This document shows, piece after piece, positions 47,234-56,900 of a stretch of 64,000 bases of DNA (positions within the stretch are counted from its first letter, which is position 1; every line of letters starts with the position of its first letter). Source of the stretch: Leptolyngbya sp. O-77. GTDB lineage: Bacteria > Cyanobacteriota > Cyanobacteriia > Elainellales > Elainellaceae. The stretch lies in contig NZ_AP017367.1 in NCBI RefSeq assembly GCF_001548395.1, positions 4,501,001 to 4,565,000 of the forward strand. Reading direction: 5' to 3'. A program made the translations under genes and the position numbers. The notes beneath the pieces are model-generated. The model did not search any database, was not told where the DNA came from, and was given only the letters and a program-made list of their open reading frames with translations.

Positions 47234-49004
47234 AAATCGATCTAAGAACGACTCTGAGAAGGTTTTAGCCCTGGGAGATGATATCAACACGGATGACATT
47301 ATTCCCGCAAAGCGAGGAACCAATCTCGACCCGGCGCATCTGAAACGGTACGCGCTGGAGCATATCATCGGAATTGATCAGCTCATGAACTATGACGTGA
47401 TTGAGGCAGGGGCAAACTTTGGCTGTGGCTCTAGTCGAGAGATTGCGGCGATCGCCCTGAAAGCGGCAGGTGTCCGCGAGGTGCGGGCGCGATCCTTTGC
47501 CGATATTTTTTATCGCAACAGCATCAATATCGGGTTGCCCTTAAAGCACTTGGGCGAAGCAGAAACCCACCCAATTGTGGCGGCGATTACGCAGGCGGGC
47601 GGGCTGTTTGCCTTTAACCAGCAGCGATTGCGCGGAGACATGGCCCTGCCGCCCAGCAATACGCCGCGCCGCCCCATGACGATGGCAGAAAAGCTGCTGG
47701 CGCGGGCATCGGGCAATGCGTTTGTACAGCCCGGTGAGGTGGTGTTTGCCAGGGTGGATCTGGCGATGTCCCACGATGCGATCGCCGCTGGGGTGGCACA
47801 GCTTTTCTACCAGCATTTCGGTGAGTCGGCAAGGATTTGGGAGCGCGATCGCCTGGTGCTGGTGGCGGATCATTTTATTCAAATCAACGATATTCGGGTT
47901 GACCCCAAAGCTGACTTGCTCTATCAGCAAATGGTCGAGTTTGCCCAGGCGCAGGGCTGCCACCTGCTGGATGTGGTGTCGCCCGGAGAGGCAGCGGGCA
48001 TTTGCCATGTGCTGCTGCCGGAGCGGGGGTTTGTGCGGCCGGGCATGGTGATCGCCGGGACAGATTCCCATAGCTGCACCTATGGCGCGTTTGGCTGCTT
48101 TTCGACAGGCATTGGCACAACGGATATGGCCAACCTGCTGGCAACGGGCGATCTGTGGGTGCGCGTGCCGCCGACGCTGCGAATCTGCCTGGAGGGAACG
48201 CCCGCGCCGGAGATCAGCGCCAAAGATATCATGCTGTTTTTGCTGGGGCAGCTGGGCTGCGACGGGGCGATCGGGCGGGTGCTGGAGTTTTGCGGTGGGG
48301 CGATCGCCCGAATGCCGATGGACGAGCGGATGACACTGGCAAACATGGCAGTGGAGTGTGGGGCGCTGTGCGGACTTATCGCGCCTGATGCCGTGACGTG
48401 GGAGTATCTGGCAGAACGCCAGAGGGAACGCACTAGCGAATACTTGGAAGAACCACTGGATGATGAGGCGATGGCAGAACTAGGGAGGGCGATCGCCAGT
48501 GATGCGGATGCAGAATACGAACGCGCCTACACATTTGATTTAACCGATCTAGAACCCCAAGTCGCCTGTCCACCCAAGCCCGATCAGGTCGTGGGCATTA
48601 GCCAGTTGGGGCGGGTTCCCATCACCAAGGCGTTTATCGGCTCCTGCACAGGCGGCAAGCTGCACGATTTGGCGGAAGCAGCAGCAGTGCTAAAAGGAAA
48701 CCGCATCGCGCCGCAGGTCAGCCTGTTTGTCGTCCCTGCGTCGCAAGCAGTGCTGCAACAGGCCGAGGCCCTGGGCTATGTGGAGATTTTGGAAGCGGCG
48801 GGTGCAACAATTCTCAAGTCGGGCTGCGGAGCCTGCATCAACGCGGGCAAGGGCGTTTTGGAAGCGGGCGAGAACGGCATCTATGCCACCAATCGCAACT
48901 TCAAGGGACGCAGTGGCGATCCCACGGGGAATAACTATCTAGCCTCGCCGCGAGTGGTGGCCGTTTCTGCAATTCGGGGATATATCAGCCGTGAGTTGGG
49001 ATAA
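47220..49004 (+). CDS. hphCD: Fused isopropylmalate isomerase-like dehydratase, small-large order (HphCD-like)
   Basis: The 594-residue protein joins a LeuD-like swivelling domain and a LeuC-like aconitase domain in one chain. Residues 10-150 are the small part (LGDDINTDDIIPAKRGTNLD, ANFGCGSSREIA). The large part (about 160-594) has VLVADHFIQ, GTDSHSCTYGAFGCFSTGIG, and the 4Fe-4S cysteines in FIGSCTGG near 475 and SGCGACINAG near 537 and 540. It would isomerise a 2-alkylmalate to the 3-alkylmalate. The fusion is a known feature of HphCD from Nostoc and differs from the separate leuC and leuD of leucine synthesis. It is coupled to the HphB-like gene and convergent with the phosphopantetheinyl transferase. 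Confidence 0.82.
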   Translation: MNAPENRSKNDSEKVLALGDDINTDDIIPAKRGTNLDPAHLKRYALEHIIGIDQLMNYDVIEAGANFGCGSSREIAAIALKAAGVREVRARSFADIFYRNSINIGLPLKHLGEAETHPIVAAITQAGGLFAFNQQRLRGDMALPPSNTPRRPMTMAEKLLARASGNAFVQPGEVVFARVDLAMSHDAIAAGVAQLFYQHFGESARIWERDRLVLVADHFIQINDIRVDPKADLLYQQMVEFAQAQGCHLLDVVSPGEAAGICHVLLPERGFVRPGMVIAGTDSHSCTYGAFGCFSTGIGTTDMANLLATGDLWVRVPPTLRICLEGTPAPEISAKDIMLFLLGQLGCDGAIGRVLEFCGGAIARMPMDERMTLANMAVECGALCGLIAPDAVTWEYLAERQRERTSEYLEEPLDDEAMAELGRAIASDADAEYERAYTFDLTDLEPQVACPPKPDQVVGISQLGRVPITKAFIGSCTGGKLHDLAEAAAVLKGNRIAPQVSLFVVPASQAVLQQAEALGYVEILEAAGATILKSGCGACINAGKGVLEAGENGIYATNRNFKGRSGDPTGNNYLASPRVVAVSAIRGYISRELG

Positions 49005-49014
49005 GGGCGAGAAG

Positions 49015-49809
49015 TTACACCAAATCTTGCACAGAGTAAAGACGGTAACAATACAGGTTAAAAGCTTGCTTGTGTACTGCGAACGTACCGGAAAAGTGAT
49101 TGCCAAGCGATACAGGTTGAATCTGCCAGCATGAATCAGACGGTGATGCATTAGTAGCGTTAGTGAATGCTGGGACACGAATTGAGCCGTTAGGGGCGAT
49201 CGCCATCTCCACCTGCTCTAGCCCGCTCAATCCCTGGCCAGTTGCCTTCACGTAGGCTTCTTTGCACGTCCAGAGTTGCAGAAATTGAGTCAGTTGCTTA
49301 GCGGGGGGCAGAGGGTTTAGCACAGCGCGTTCTGATTCAGAAAAGACAGATCGCGCCAGAGCAAGCACATCCAGCGGTCGATGCTGCTCCAGGTCAACCC
49401 CAATCAGATGCTCCTGCGTGAATCCGTACAGCGCCAGCCCGCCAGAATGCGACAGGTTGAATTGCAGTGGCGGCGTGGCGTTGGATGGGGACTTCAGGGC
49501 AGGCTTGCCGTAGGAATTGTAGGAAAAGCAAATGGCAGATGGCGCAAGCCCGGTGTAGCGGCTGAGCAGGTGTCGCAAAATGCCCCGACCGATGATGAAT
49601 CGAGCGCGATCGCCCGTCTGGCGAAACTTTGCGGCTCTGGCCTGTTCGTCGGGCGAAAGAGTTTGCTCAAGCAATGGCAGGGATTCTGCACCGCTCTCAA
49701 GATTCACACCAAACCACAGATGAACGTCCGCAGGATCAAGGGGTTTTAGCTCGGACAACGCCAGCCAAGTGGGGGCGATTTTTACAATTTCAGGAACAGG
49801 AAAAGACAT
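49015..49809 (-). CDS. 4'-phosphopantetheinyl transferase, Sfp/HetI type
   Basis: The 264-residue product has the Sfp signatures: FIIGRGILRHLLSRY, FNLSHSGGLALYGF, the magnesium-binding IGVDLEQHRP and WTCKEAYVKATGQGL. It attaches phosphopantetheine to the serine of acyl carrier domains. Cyanobacteria usually have one such broad enzyme serving PKS, NRPS and primary ACP. Here it sits at the end of a PKS locus with three carrier domains, a fitting place. It is convergent with the HphCD-like gene, 10 bp between stops. Confidence 0.93.
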   Translation of the reverse strand: MSFPVPEIVKIAPTWLALSELKPLDPADVHLWFGVNLESGAESLPLLEQTLSPDEQARAAKFRQTGDRARFIIGRGILRHLLSRYTGLAPSAICFSYNSYGKPALKSPSNATPPLQFNLSHSGGLALYGFTQEHLIGVDLEQHRPLDVLALARSVFSESERAVLNPLPPAKQLTQFLQLWTCKEAYVKATGQGLSGLEQVEMAIAPNGSIRVPAFTNATNASPSDSCWQIQPVSLGNHFSGTFAVHKQAFNLYCYRLYSVQDLV

Positions 49810-49878
49810 AAGTGACGGATTCGATCAGAATGGAAAATACTGTCACAGATGCACGGACTTAAGAAGACATAACGGTAC

Positions 49879-50154
49879 TCAAAACATCCCCCCGTTTGAC
49901 TCGTATCGTAACCGCCCCAGCCTTTGCAACTGCGACAGAACTCGACGATGGCCCAGCGTACTCAAAAGCTGTTGCACGGGCGCTTCTTCGAGATAGGGTT
50001 GGAGCGTTACCAGATCATAGCGAGAACGATGCAGCAGCGGGATGAACTCTAGCCCCAAACGCTGCGGCAACTGATGCAGTGCTAACGCCTGCGCTTGCCT
50101 GCCCAGTGGCGATCGCCCTGGCCACCTCCAGATGCCCCGCTGCCAGGGTGTCAA
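49879..50154 (-). pseudogene. C-terminal end of the molybdate-type regulator, out of frame
   Basis: The useful part, about 49879-50053, reads LGLEFIPLLHRSRYDLVTLQ and VQQLLSTLGHRRVLSQLQRL, the normal C-terminus of the periplasmic-binding-like domain of the regulator at 50015-51022. A run of four G near 50052, where three would keep the frame, puts it in another frame. Upstream of that point this frame is only a shadow of the regulator. Confidence 0.75.
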
Positions 50155-51022
50155 ATCCTCGAACCGCTTGCGGCGGAATGCCTGCCACCTGGAGCGATCG
50201 CTCTAACACCTGCCGACTGCCCGCCCCCGCTTCCCGATTCACAATCTTTACGTCCGGTCGGGTCAGATCTTCAATCGTTTTGAGATGCAGCGGGTTTCCA
50301 GGCTGAATGAGTAACCCCTCTTCCCAACTGCCCAAATTAATCACCACAGCAGCGACACTTTGCAGGACAGCTTGCGTTTGCAGGGCAGTTTTCACAAACG
50401 GAACGTTGTGATCTCGCGTGGCCGTATCGTAGAGATGCATTCCCGCAAGATGCACCTCTCCGCAACAGAGCCGATCCAAGGCGCACATGCTGTTATCCAG
50501 CGTCCAATGTACGCGCAGGTCGGGATGCCAGCGCTCGGCGGCCCGCGCCCACAGCGATAGTGCTGGCGTGCAGCCCGCGATGACAACTGTGCGGTGCAGC
50601 TTTTCCAGATCGTCGAGCAGGTGGACGCGCAGCATTTGGGTGGTCGAATCGTAGCGGCCTTCCCCGTCCGCAGGCACCATTTCTGTCCGAAAGGCGGCGT
50701 TCCCCTTTAGCGGGTGTGCAATCCACCGGCCGCCCACTCGGGCCAGGCTGAGTCGAGTGGCCTGATCCGTCGGAAAGTTTTGGGTCGGGAGCGCATCCAA
50801 CTCCACCGCATCTTGCTCCAGCCAGAACAGGTCTTCAACCTGGCAGCCCAGCGCCCTGGACAACCGCAGCGCGACGGTTGTGGATGGTGCGTATTGTCCT
50901 GCCTCTACGCCGCCGATGGTTTGGCGCGACACTCCGGCGATCGCCGCTAGGTCTTGCTGGCTCATGCCCAGCCGCAGCCGGACTTGCTTCAGATTATTGC
51001 AAAGGTCGTGTTCGGGTTTCAC
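50015..51022 (-). CDS. XRE-type regulator with periplasmic-binding-like domain, frameshifted near C-terminus
   Basis: Residues 8-65 form an HTH (LKQVRLRLGMSQQDLAAIAG, VSRQTIGGVEAG). Residues 95 onward form a type 2 periplasmic-binding-like domain (VVIAGCTPALSLWARAAER, NREAGAGSRQVLERSL). This build is known in regulators of molybdate uptake or molybdoenzymes. It sits 79 bp after the modABC operon on the same strand, so a link with molybdate sensing is likely. The correct C-terminus lies in the next frame from about 50053; the last ten or so residues of this frame are spurious. The start is GTG 51022. Whether the protein is functional depends on that indel. Confidence 0.85.
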   Translation of the reverse strand: MKPEHDLCNNLKQVRLRLGMSQQDLAAIAGVSRQTIGGVEAGQYAPSTTVALRLSRALGCQVEDLFWLEQDAVELDALPTQNFPTDQATRLSLARVGGRWIAHPLKGNAAFRTEMVPADGEGRYDSTTQMLRVHLLDDLEKLHRTVVIAGCTPALSLWARAAERWHPDLRVHWTLDNSMCALDRLCCGEVHLAGMHLYDTATRDHNVPFVKTALQTQAVLQSVAAVVINLGSWEEGLLIQPGNPLHLKTIEDLTRPDVKIVNREAGAGSRQVLERSLQVAGIPPQAVRGFDTLAAGHLEVARAIATGQASAGVSTASVAAAFGARVHPAAASFSL

Positions 51023-51101
51023 GGGATGGAGGGAACGCGGTTAATGGCTATCGGCATTTTGGCATGGAAGATGCAGGTGGGGCAGGCCGAGTTTTGGCAA
51101 C

Positions 51102-52181
51102 TTATTCCAGCAGCAAAAGCCGGAGCGGATCTAGCGTGAGATGCCACGGTTGGGGACGATCTTTCAGGCGTTCCCATTCCTCTTTGAAGACCTCTGCCTG
51201 GAGGTGATAGTCTTCGGCATAGCGGGGTGCGTTGCCCAGCTTGAGGAATAGCGTCATGCGATGAGGCGTTTCGCTGGTCCAGGCCAGCCAGGCGGGAAAG
51301 GTATTGGGCGGGTAGGGCGGATGGGAGAAGCGGATATGGTGCGCCCGAATGCCGATGTGCGTGTGTTTTGAAGAGACGGGTTCATCCGTGTGAAGGGTGC
51401 AGTTCCAATCCGGAGCGCGTACTGTTTGCTGATTGATGGGCTGGATTCGGGTGTAATTTTTGCATCCGGTCAGTTGGGCAACGGGCATTGTTTTCGGATG
51501 ATGAAACACGTCCTGCTTGTATCCATTGGCAATCACAGTTCCCGAAGAAAGCACGAGCAATCGCTGACACACGCGATAGGCCTCTTCCAGATTGTGGCTC
51601 ACAAACAGAGCGATGCCGTTGTAATCTGCCAGGGTTTTGATGAGCTGCTTTTCTAGCTTGCTGCGGAGGTGAGTATCGAGGGCAGAAAAAGGTTCGTCGA
51701 GCAGAAGGATATCGGGATTGGGGGCCAGCGCTCTAGCAAGGGCAACTCGCTGCTGTTGTCCGCCGGAAAGCTGATGAGGATAGCGGTTGCCAAATCCGGC
51801 AAGCTGAACGCGCCCAAGCTGCGCTTCGACGGTTTGGACGAGTTCTCGCTTTTCTTGTTTTAACCCTTGGCGCTTATTCAGTCCGTAGGCGATGTTTTGG
51901 GCGACCGTGAGATGCGGAAACAACGCATAGTTTTGAAACAGAAACCCCACGCGGCGATCGCGGCTGGGGAGGTTAATGCCTTTGCGCGAGTCGTAGAGAA
52001 TGCGATTGTTCAGCACGATGGTGCCGCTGGTGGGGGTTTCAATGCCCGCGATGCAGCGGAGGGTCATGCTTTTGCCCGATCCTGACCCGCCCAAAATGCC
52101 GAGTGGCTCTCGTTCAGCGCTGAAAGCTACGTTCAGGGTATAGCTGGGGAGCCGCTTCTGAATATCCACCAATAGGCTCAT
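51102..52181 (-). CDS. modC: Molybdate ABC transporter ATP-binding protein
   Basis: The 359-residue ATPase has Walker A GILGGSGSGKSMTLRC, Q-loop VGFLFQNYALFPHLTV, signature HQLSGGQQQRVALARAL, Walker B DILLLDEPFSALD and switch His in LFVSHNLEEAYR. The C-terminal 130 residues are a TOBE-like regulatory part (HIGIRAHHIRFSH). It powers import of molybdate through ModB. The start ATG 52181 has GAGGT eight bases upstream and lies inside the 3' end of modB, a 68-bp overlap. Confidence 0.93.
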   Translation of the reverse strand: MSLLVDIQKRLPSYTLNVAFSAEREPLGILGGSGSGKSMTLRCIAGIETPTSGTIVLNNRILYDSRKGINLPSRDRRVGFLFQNYALFPHLTVAQNIAYGLNKRQGLKQEKRELVQTVEAQLGRVQLAGFGNRYPHQLSGGQQQRVALARALAPNPDILLLDEPFSALDTHLRSKLEKQLIKTLADYNGIALFVSHNLEEAYRVCQRLLVLSSGTVIANGYKQDVFHHPKTMPVAQLTGCKNYTRIQPINQQTVRAPDWNCTLHTDEPVSSKHTHIGIRAHHIRFSHPPYPPNTFPAWLAWTSETPHRMTLFLKLGNAPRYAEDYHLQAEVFKEEWERLKDRPQPWHLTLDPLRLLLLE

Positions 52182-52902
52182 CTGGGTTGACCTCTGAGTT
52201 GATCTCTAAGTCGATCTCTGAGTCGATCTCTGGGCGAATCGCGATTGGCGACTGCGAAGGAGACTGTTTGGACTCCAAATGGCGCACCCACCACAACAAA
52301 GCAAAGGCAATCGCCGTCATCATCAGCACCATTGCGTTTGCGAGTCCATAGCGCTGCATTTGCACGGCATCGTAGATTGCCAGGGGGAGGGTCTGGGTGC
52401 GTCCGGGGATGCTGCCTGCCACCATTAGCGTTGCGCCAAATTCTCCCAATCCCCGCGCCACGCTTAGCCCAAAGCCTGCCAAAATGCCGCGATGGGCAAG
52501 CGGCAGGGTAATCCGCCACAACACTTCTGGCTCCGTTGAACCCAGCGTGCGGGCGGCGGCCTCTAGCTCTGGACTGACGTTGGCGATCGCCGCACGGGTC
52601 GATTCCACCATCAGCGGCAGCGCTACCACCGCCGAGGCGATCGCCCCCGCCTGCCAGGTAAAGAGCAAATCAATTCTCAGCCATTCCCTAATCGGACTGC
52701 CGCGTCCTAGGGCCAGCAGCAAAAAATAGCCCACGACGCTGGGTGGCAGCACCAGCGGCAAATTCAGCAACGTAGACACAAAAATCTGTCCCCGAAACCG
52801 TACCCGCGCCAAAAAAATTCCCAGCCCCAGCCCAAACACCAGAATCAAAGCGCTGGCGACCAAGGTGACTTGGAGAGAGAGGATTGACGGTTGCCAAATC
52901 AT
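52114..52902 (-). CDS. modB: Molybdate ABC transporter permease
   Basis: The 262-residue membrane protein has five or so helices and the permease EAA-type loop EAAARTLGSTEPEVLWRITL. LPLVLPPSVVGYFLLLALGR and GLGEFGATLMVAGSIPGRTQ are typical of ModB/CysT permeases. The last 50 residues form an acidic tail (EIDSEIDLEINSEVN) encoded by a 12-bp tandem repeat and are unlike normal ModB. The start overlaps the stop of modA by 4 bp. Confidence 0.93.
   Translation of the reverse strand: MIWQPSILSLQVTLVASALILVFGLGLGIFLARVRFRGQIFVSTLLNLPLVLPPSVVGYFLLLALGRGSPIREWLRIDLLFTWQAGAIASAVVALPLMVESTRAAIANVSPELEAAARTLGSTEPEVLWRITLPLAHRGILAGFGLSVARGLGEFGATLMVAGSIPGRTQTLPLAIYDAVQMQRYGLANAMVLMMTAIAFALLWWVRHLESKQSPSQSPIAIRPEIDSEIDLEINSEVNPDEPIGGYSEAAPQLYPERSFQR
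52181..52240 (-). repeat. Five tandem 12-bp repeats at the modB/modC junction
   Basis: Units such as TCTGAGTCGATC repeat five times with a few substitutions. Being a multiple of three, they add four residues each (close to Glu-Ile-Asp-Ser) to the ModB tail. They end on the first base of the modC start codon, so copy number could vary without a frameshift. Confidence 0.8.
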
Positions 52903-53747
52903 AGGGCTAGCTCCTCTCCAGGCAGGACGAAACCGTATTTTCTCATGAGGGGCCGACCCTTCTCCCCATTGATAAATGTGGCAAACTGCTGAGCCAGTTC
53001 AGGATGCGGCGCGGTCTTGGGCACGGCCAGCATTTGCTCCAGCGGCTGGTGCAACTCAGCCGGAATCAGCGTCCATTTTCCGGGTTTGCCGACGCTAATC
53101 GAAAGGGCGGCGATCGCCACTTCCACGTTCCCCATTTCGGCATATTGCTGGGTTTGTTTGATGTTTTCCCCAAGGACCAGCTTGGGCTGAATCGCATCCC
53201 AAACCCCGGCAGACTGCATCGCTTCGCGGGCGGCGACCCCGTAGGGCGCGTGGTCTGGATTGGCGATCGCAACCCGTTTCACCTCCGGCTTCGTCAAGTC
53301 TTGCAGGGTTTTCAGTTCCAGGGGGCTGTCGTCTTTCTGCCACAGCACAATTCGCCCCACGCCATACAGCGCCTTCGTTTCGGAGCGAATCAGCCCTTTC
53401 TCATCCAAATCTTCGATGAATTTCCGGTTGGCTGCGGCAAATAAATCCACGGGTGCGCCCCGCTCAATTTGCTGTGCCAATTGTCCGGTCGAACCCAGGT
53501 TAAACGTAACCCGATGTCCGGTTTCCGCCTCCCACTGCTTGCCAATTTCGGGAAACACGTAGTTCAGGTCGGCCGCTGCTGAAACTGTCAGCGTGACTGG
53601 CTCCTGTGCGACGGGTGGCGCTGCCTCAGGAGCCACATTGGAAGCCACATTGGAAGCCACATTGCAAGATCCCAACAATCCCACCAGTAGCCCGACCCAC
53701 GCCCACCCCCAAAACCAATTCTGCCGTCTGACTCTTTTTCCGACCAT
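52899..53747 (-). CDS. modA: Molybdate-binding lipoprotein
   Basis: The 282-residue product has a lipoprotein signal (LLVGLLGSC, lipobox Cys near residue 28) and a short repetitive spacer NVASNVASNV. The ModA fold follows: LTVSAAADLNYVFPEIGKQW, NLGSTGQLAQQIERGAPVDL and IANPDHAPYGVAAREA. It captures molybdate or tungstate outside the membrane and passes it to ModB/ModC. It is the first gene of modABC. The 179 bp upstream, before the DUF4347 gene, show no clear operator. Confidence 0.92.
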   Translation of the reverse strand: MVGKRVRRQNWFWGWAWVGLLVGLLGSCNVASNVASNVAPEAAPPVAQEPVTLTVSAAADLNYVFPEIGKQWEAETGHRVTFNLGSTGQLAQQIERGAPVDLFAAANRKFIEDLDEKGLIRSETKALYGVGRIVLWQKDDSPLELKTLQDLTKPEVKRVAIANPDHAPYGVAAREAMQSAGVWDAIQPKLVLGENIKQTQQYAEMGNVEVAIAALSISVGKPGKWTLIPAELHQPLEQMLAVPKTAPHPELAQQFATFINGEKGRPLMRKYGFVLPGEELAL

Positions 53748-53926
53748 TGGCTGACCCCTCTGCTAGTCGCAGTGATGCAAGCAAACTTGACAACATGCCA
53801 ATATACTTGCTCAGCGGCCAGATCAGATTCTGTCGTCAAAACAGCAGATTTAGAAAAAATTCCATTTTGGCGGTTCAGGGCGAGGTCAAAGCATCCATTC
53901 TGACGCAGTAGCCCCGGATGCTTGGG

Positions 53927-56900
53927 CTAAAGCGGTAGCCGCGTAAATGGCACAAAACTGGCAGCGGTCAGCTTATTCGCCCGCACCCCCGACAGCTCCG
54001 CAATCACCTCATTTGAGCCGTCCAGCAGGATGCGGGTTCCTTTGCTAAATTGCTGAATTCGCAGATCGCCAAAGGTCAACCCCTTCGCCAGCCCGATGAC
54101 ATCTGTGCCGATTTTGAAATCTCGAATGAAATCAGCGCTGCCGTGCTTGGCGAGGACAAACGTATCGCGCCCTGCGCCGCCAATCATCACATCGCTGCGT
54201 CCACCGCTCACCAGCAGGTCGTTGCCCTTGCCACCCTTCAGGATATTAGAGGCGATCGCCCGTTGATCTATCTCAGCAGATTCCGCAAAACTGCGCTGCA
54301 AATCGGTTGTCTCTCCGGCCACCAGCACATCGTCGCCCGCACCACCAGACAGCACATCTGCTCCGCGTCCGCCGATCAGCGTGTCATTTCCACTGCCGCC
54401 AATCATCCGATCTGTGCCGTCGCCGCCCAACAGCAGGTCAGCGCCCCCCAGCCCGCGCATCAGGTCATTGCCACTGCCGCCCACCATGCGATCGCCCAAT
54501 CGCGTGCCCTTCAGCACATCCGACTTTGACGACCCCACAATCCGGTTCAGCTTTTTGGGTTTACCGTTTTGCCCGCCGCCAGAAGACGAGCCGCCCAACT
54601 TCACCACCAGATCAAACTCGTCAGCGATGCTAATGCCCGACGAGTCAGTTGCCCGCACGACCACTCGATAGCTGCCCGCATTCTCGCCCGCTGGCGTTCC
54701 GCTAAAGGTGCGCGTTACGGGATCGAACGTCAGCCATGCAGGCAGCGGACTGCCGTCGCTCAACCTGGCTGTATAGGTCAGCACATCGCCTGCGTCCACA
54801 TCGGCAAATGTATCTGCCGCCAGCACCAGGCTAAATCCTCTGCCGGTCGTCGCAGCCTGGTCGCTAATCGGCTTTTGCAGCACAGGCGCATCGTTGACAT
54901 TCAGCACGGTCAGGGTGAAGGTGCCTTCACTCCGCGCCCCGCTTGGATCAGTTGCAACAACCCGCAGCGCGATCGTGCCCACGTTGGCATTGGCTGGCGT
55001 ACCCGAAAACGTGCGATTCGCCGGGTTAAAGGTCAACCACGCAGGCAGCGGCGCACCGTTTTCCAGCGTCGCCGTATAGGTCAGCGAATCGCCATCCGGA
55101 TCGACAAACGCATTGACCGGAATCTGAGCCGTAAATAGCTGCTTCTCCGTTGCGCCGCGTCGGGGCAGCGGTGAGACGAGTGTGGGAGCTTGGTTTGCTG
55201 CCACCACCACCGAAACCGTTCCGGGAGCAGAATCGAAGATGCCGTCGTTTGCCCGGAATACGAAGCTGTCTGGGCCGCTATATCCCGGATTTGGCGTGTA
55301 TGTATAAGCCCCGGTCGCCGTGTTGGTAATGACGACTGTTCCGTGGCTGGGCGCAGTCACAATCGAGAACCGAATCGGATCGCTGTCGGGATCGGTCGCC
55401 GTCAGCATTCCCGCCTTATCCACGTTGGTACGGGTCGTCAGGTTGCCGTTAGTTGCGATGGGCGCACTATTCGGCCCGACCGTGATGTTGACCGTTGCAG
55501 GCGCAGAATCATCCGTTCCATCGTTTGCCCGAAATGTAAAGCTGTCGCTGCCCGAAAAACCCGCGTTGGCAGTGTAGGTGTATTCTCCCGTCAGGGCGTT
55601 CGTGATTGTGACCGTGCCATGTGCCGGAGCGGAGACAATACTGAAGCTCAGCGGATCGCCCTCTACGTCTGTGGCGGTCAACACGCTCACCTCGGTTTTG
55701 CCTGTCCGTGTGGTTAGGGTCGCCGCATTGGCAACGGGCGCATCGTTAATGGCGTTGATGGTAATAGTGACTGTTGCGGGTGCCGACTCCTCAAATCCAT
55801 CGAATACGCGGAATGAGAAGCTGTCAGAACCGTTTGCATTGGGGTTGGGCGTGTAGGTAAATGCGCCTGTGCTGGAATCAAAAGCAGTAATGCTGCCCTG
55901 GCTGGGCCCAGTGGCGATCGCATAGATCAGCGGATCGTTGTCGCCATCCGTGCCAGAAAGCGTTCCTGGAACAGCCACGTCTTCATTGGTAGTCAGATTG
56001 CTGCTGTTGGCAACCGGGGCATTGTTGCCAAAGTTGACCATAATGTTCACTGTCGCCACGTTCGAGAGCGCGTTGGGTGCGCCACTGCCGTCATTCGCCT
56101 GGAACGAAAAGCTGTCAGGCCCGACATACCCCGCATTCGGCAAGTAGGTAAAGGCTCCGGTCGCTGCGTCAAAGCTGGTCAGCGTGCCATTCGCTGGTGC
56201 CGTCACCACGCTGTAGGTCAAGGTGTCACCGTCTACATCCGCCGCCGAGATCGTACTGCTCTGGGGCTGATTTCTGCTGGTGCTGAGGTTGCTATTAGAG
56301 GCTTGCGGCGCGTCGTTGACTGGGGCGATCGCCACGGTCAACGTTGCTGGGCTGGAATACACCGTCCCGTCAAACACGCGATAGGTGAAGCTGTCAGCGC
56401 CATTCGCGTTTGCATTCGGCGTGTAGGTAAAGGCTCCGGTTGTTGTATTCGTGATGACGACGCTTCCTTTTGTCGGCAGGGTCACGATTTCATACGTCAA
56501 CCCATCACCATCGACATCCGCGCCTAGCAAAAAGCCTGATCCCGCTACATCTTCATCTGTGTTTAAGATGACACCAGAAGCCGTCGGCGCATCATTCACC
56601 GGATTGACCGTAATTGTGATTGTTGCTGTACCAGAGTCATTCACGCTATCATTCACTCTAAAAGTGAATGAATCGCTTCCATTGAAGTTTAAATTTGGTG
56701 TAAACGTGTATGCTCCTGTCGCAGCATTCGTAATCGTCACCGTGCCATTAGCAGGCTGGTTCACGATGCTGTAGGTTAGCGCTGCACCTTCTGGATCTGA
56801 TCCAGATAGCGTTCCAGAGAATGCGGCATCTTCGTTTGTGATCAGCGAACCGCTGTTGGCAACAGGCGGCTGATTCACCACTGCACTCGGCGAGAACGCC

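Noticed and set aside
29108..49004. Ordinary leucine operon split by a PKS insertion
   Set aside because: A full-length leuA with allosteric domain lies at 10343. The LeuA-like gene here lacks that domain and the dehydratase is fused. Still open if the genome lacks other leuBCD genes.
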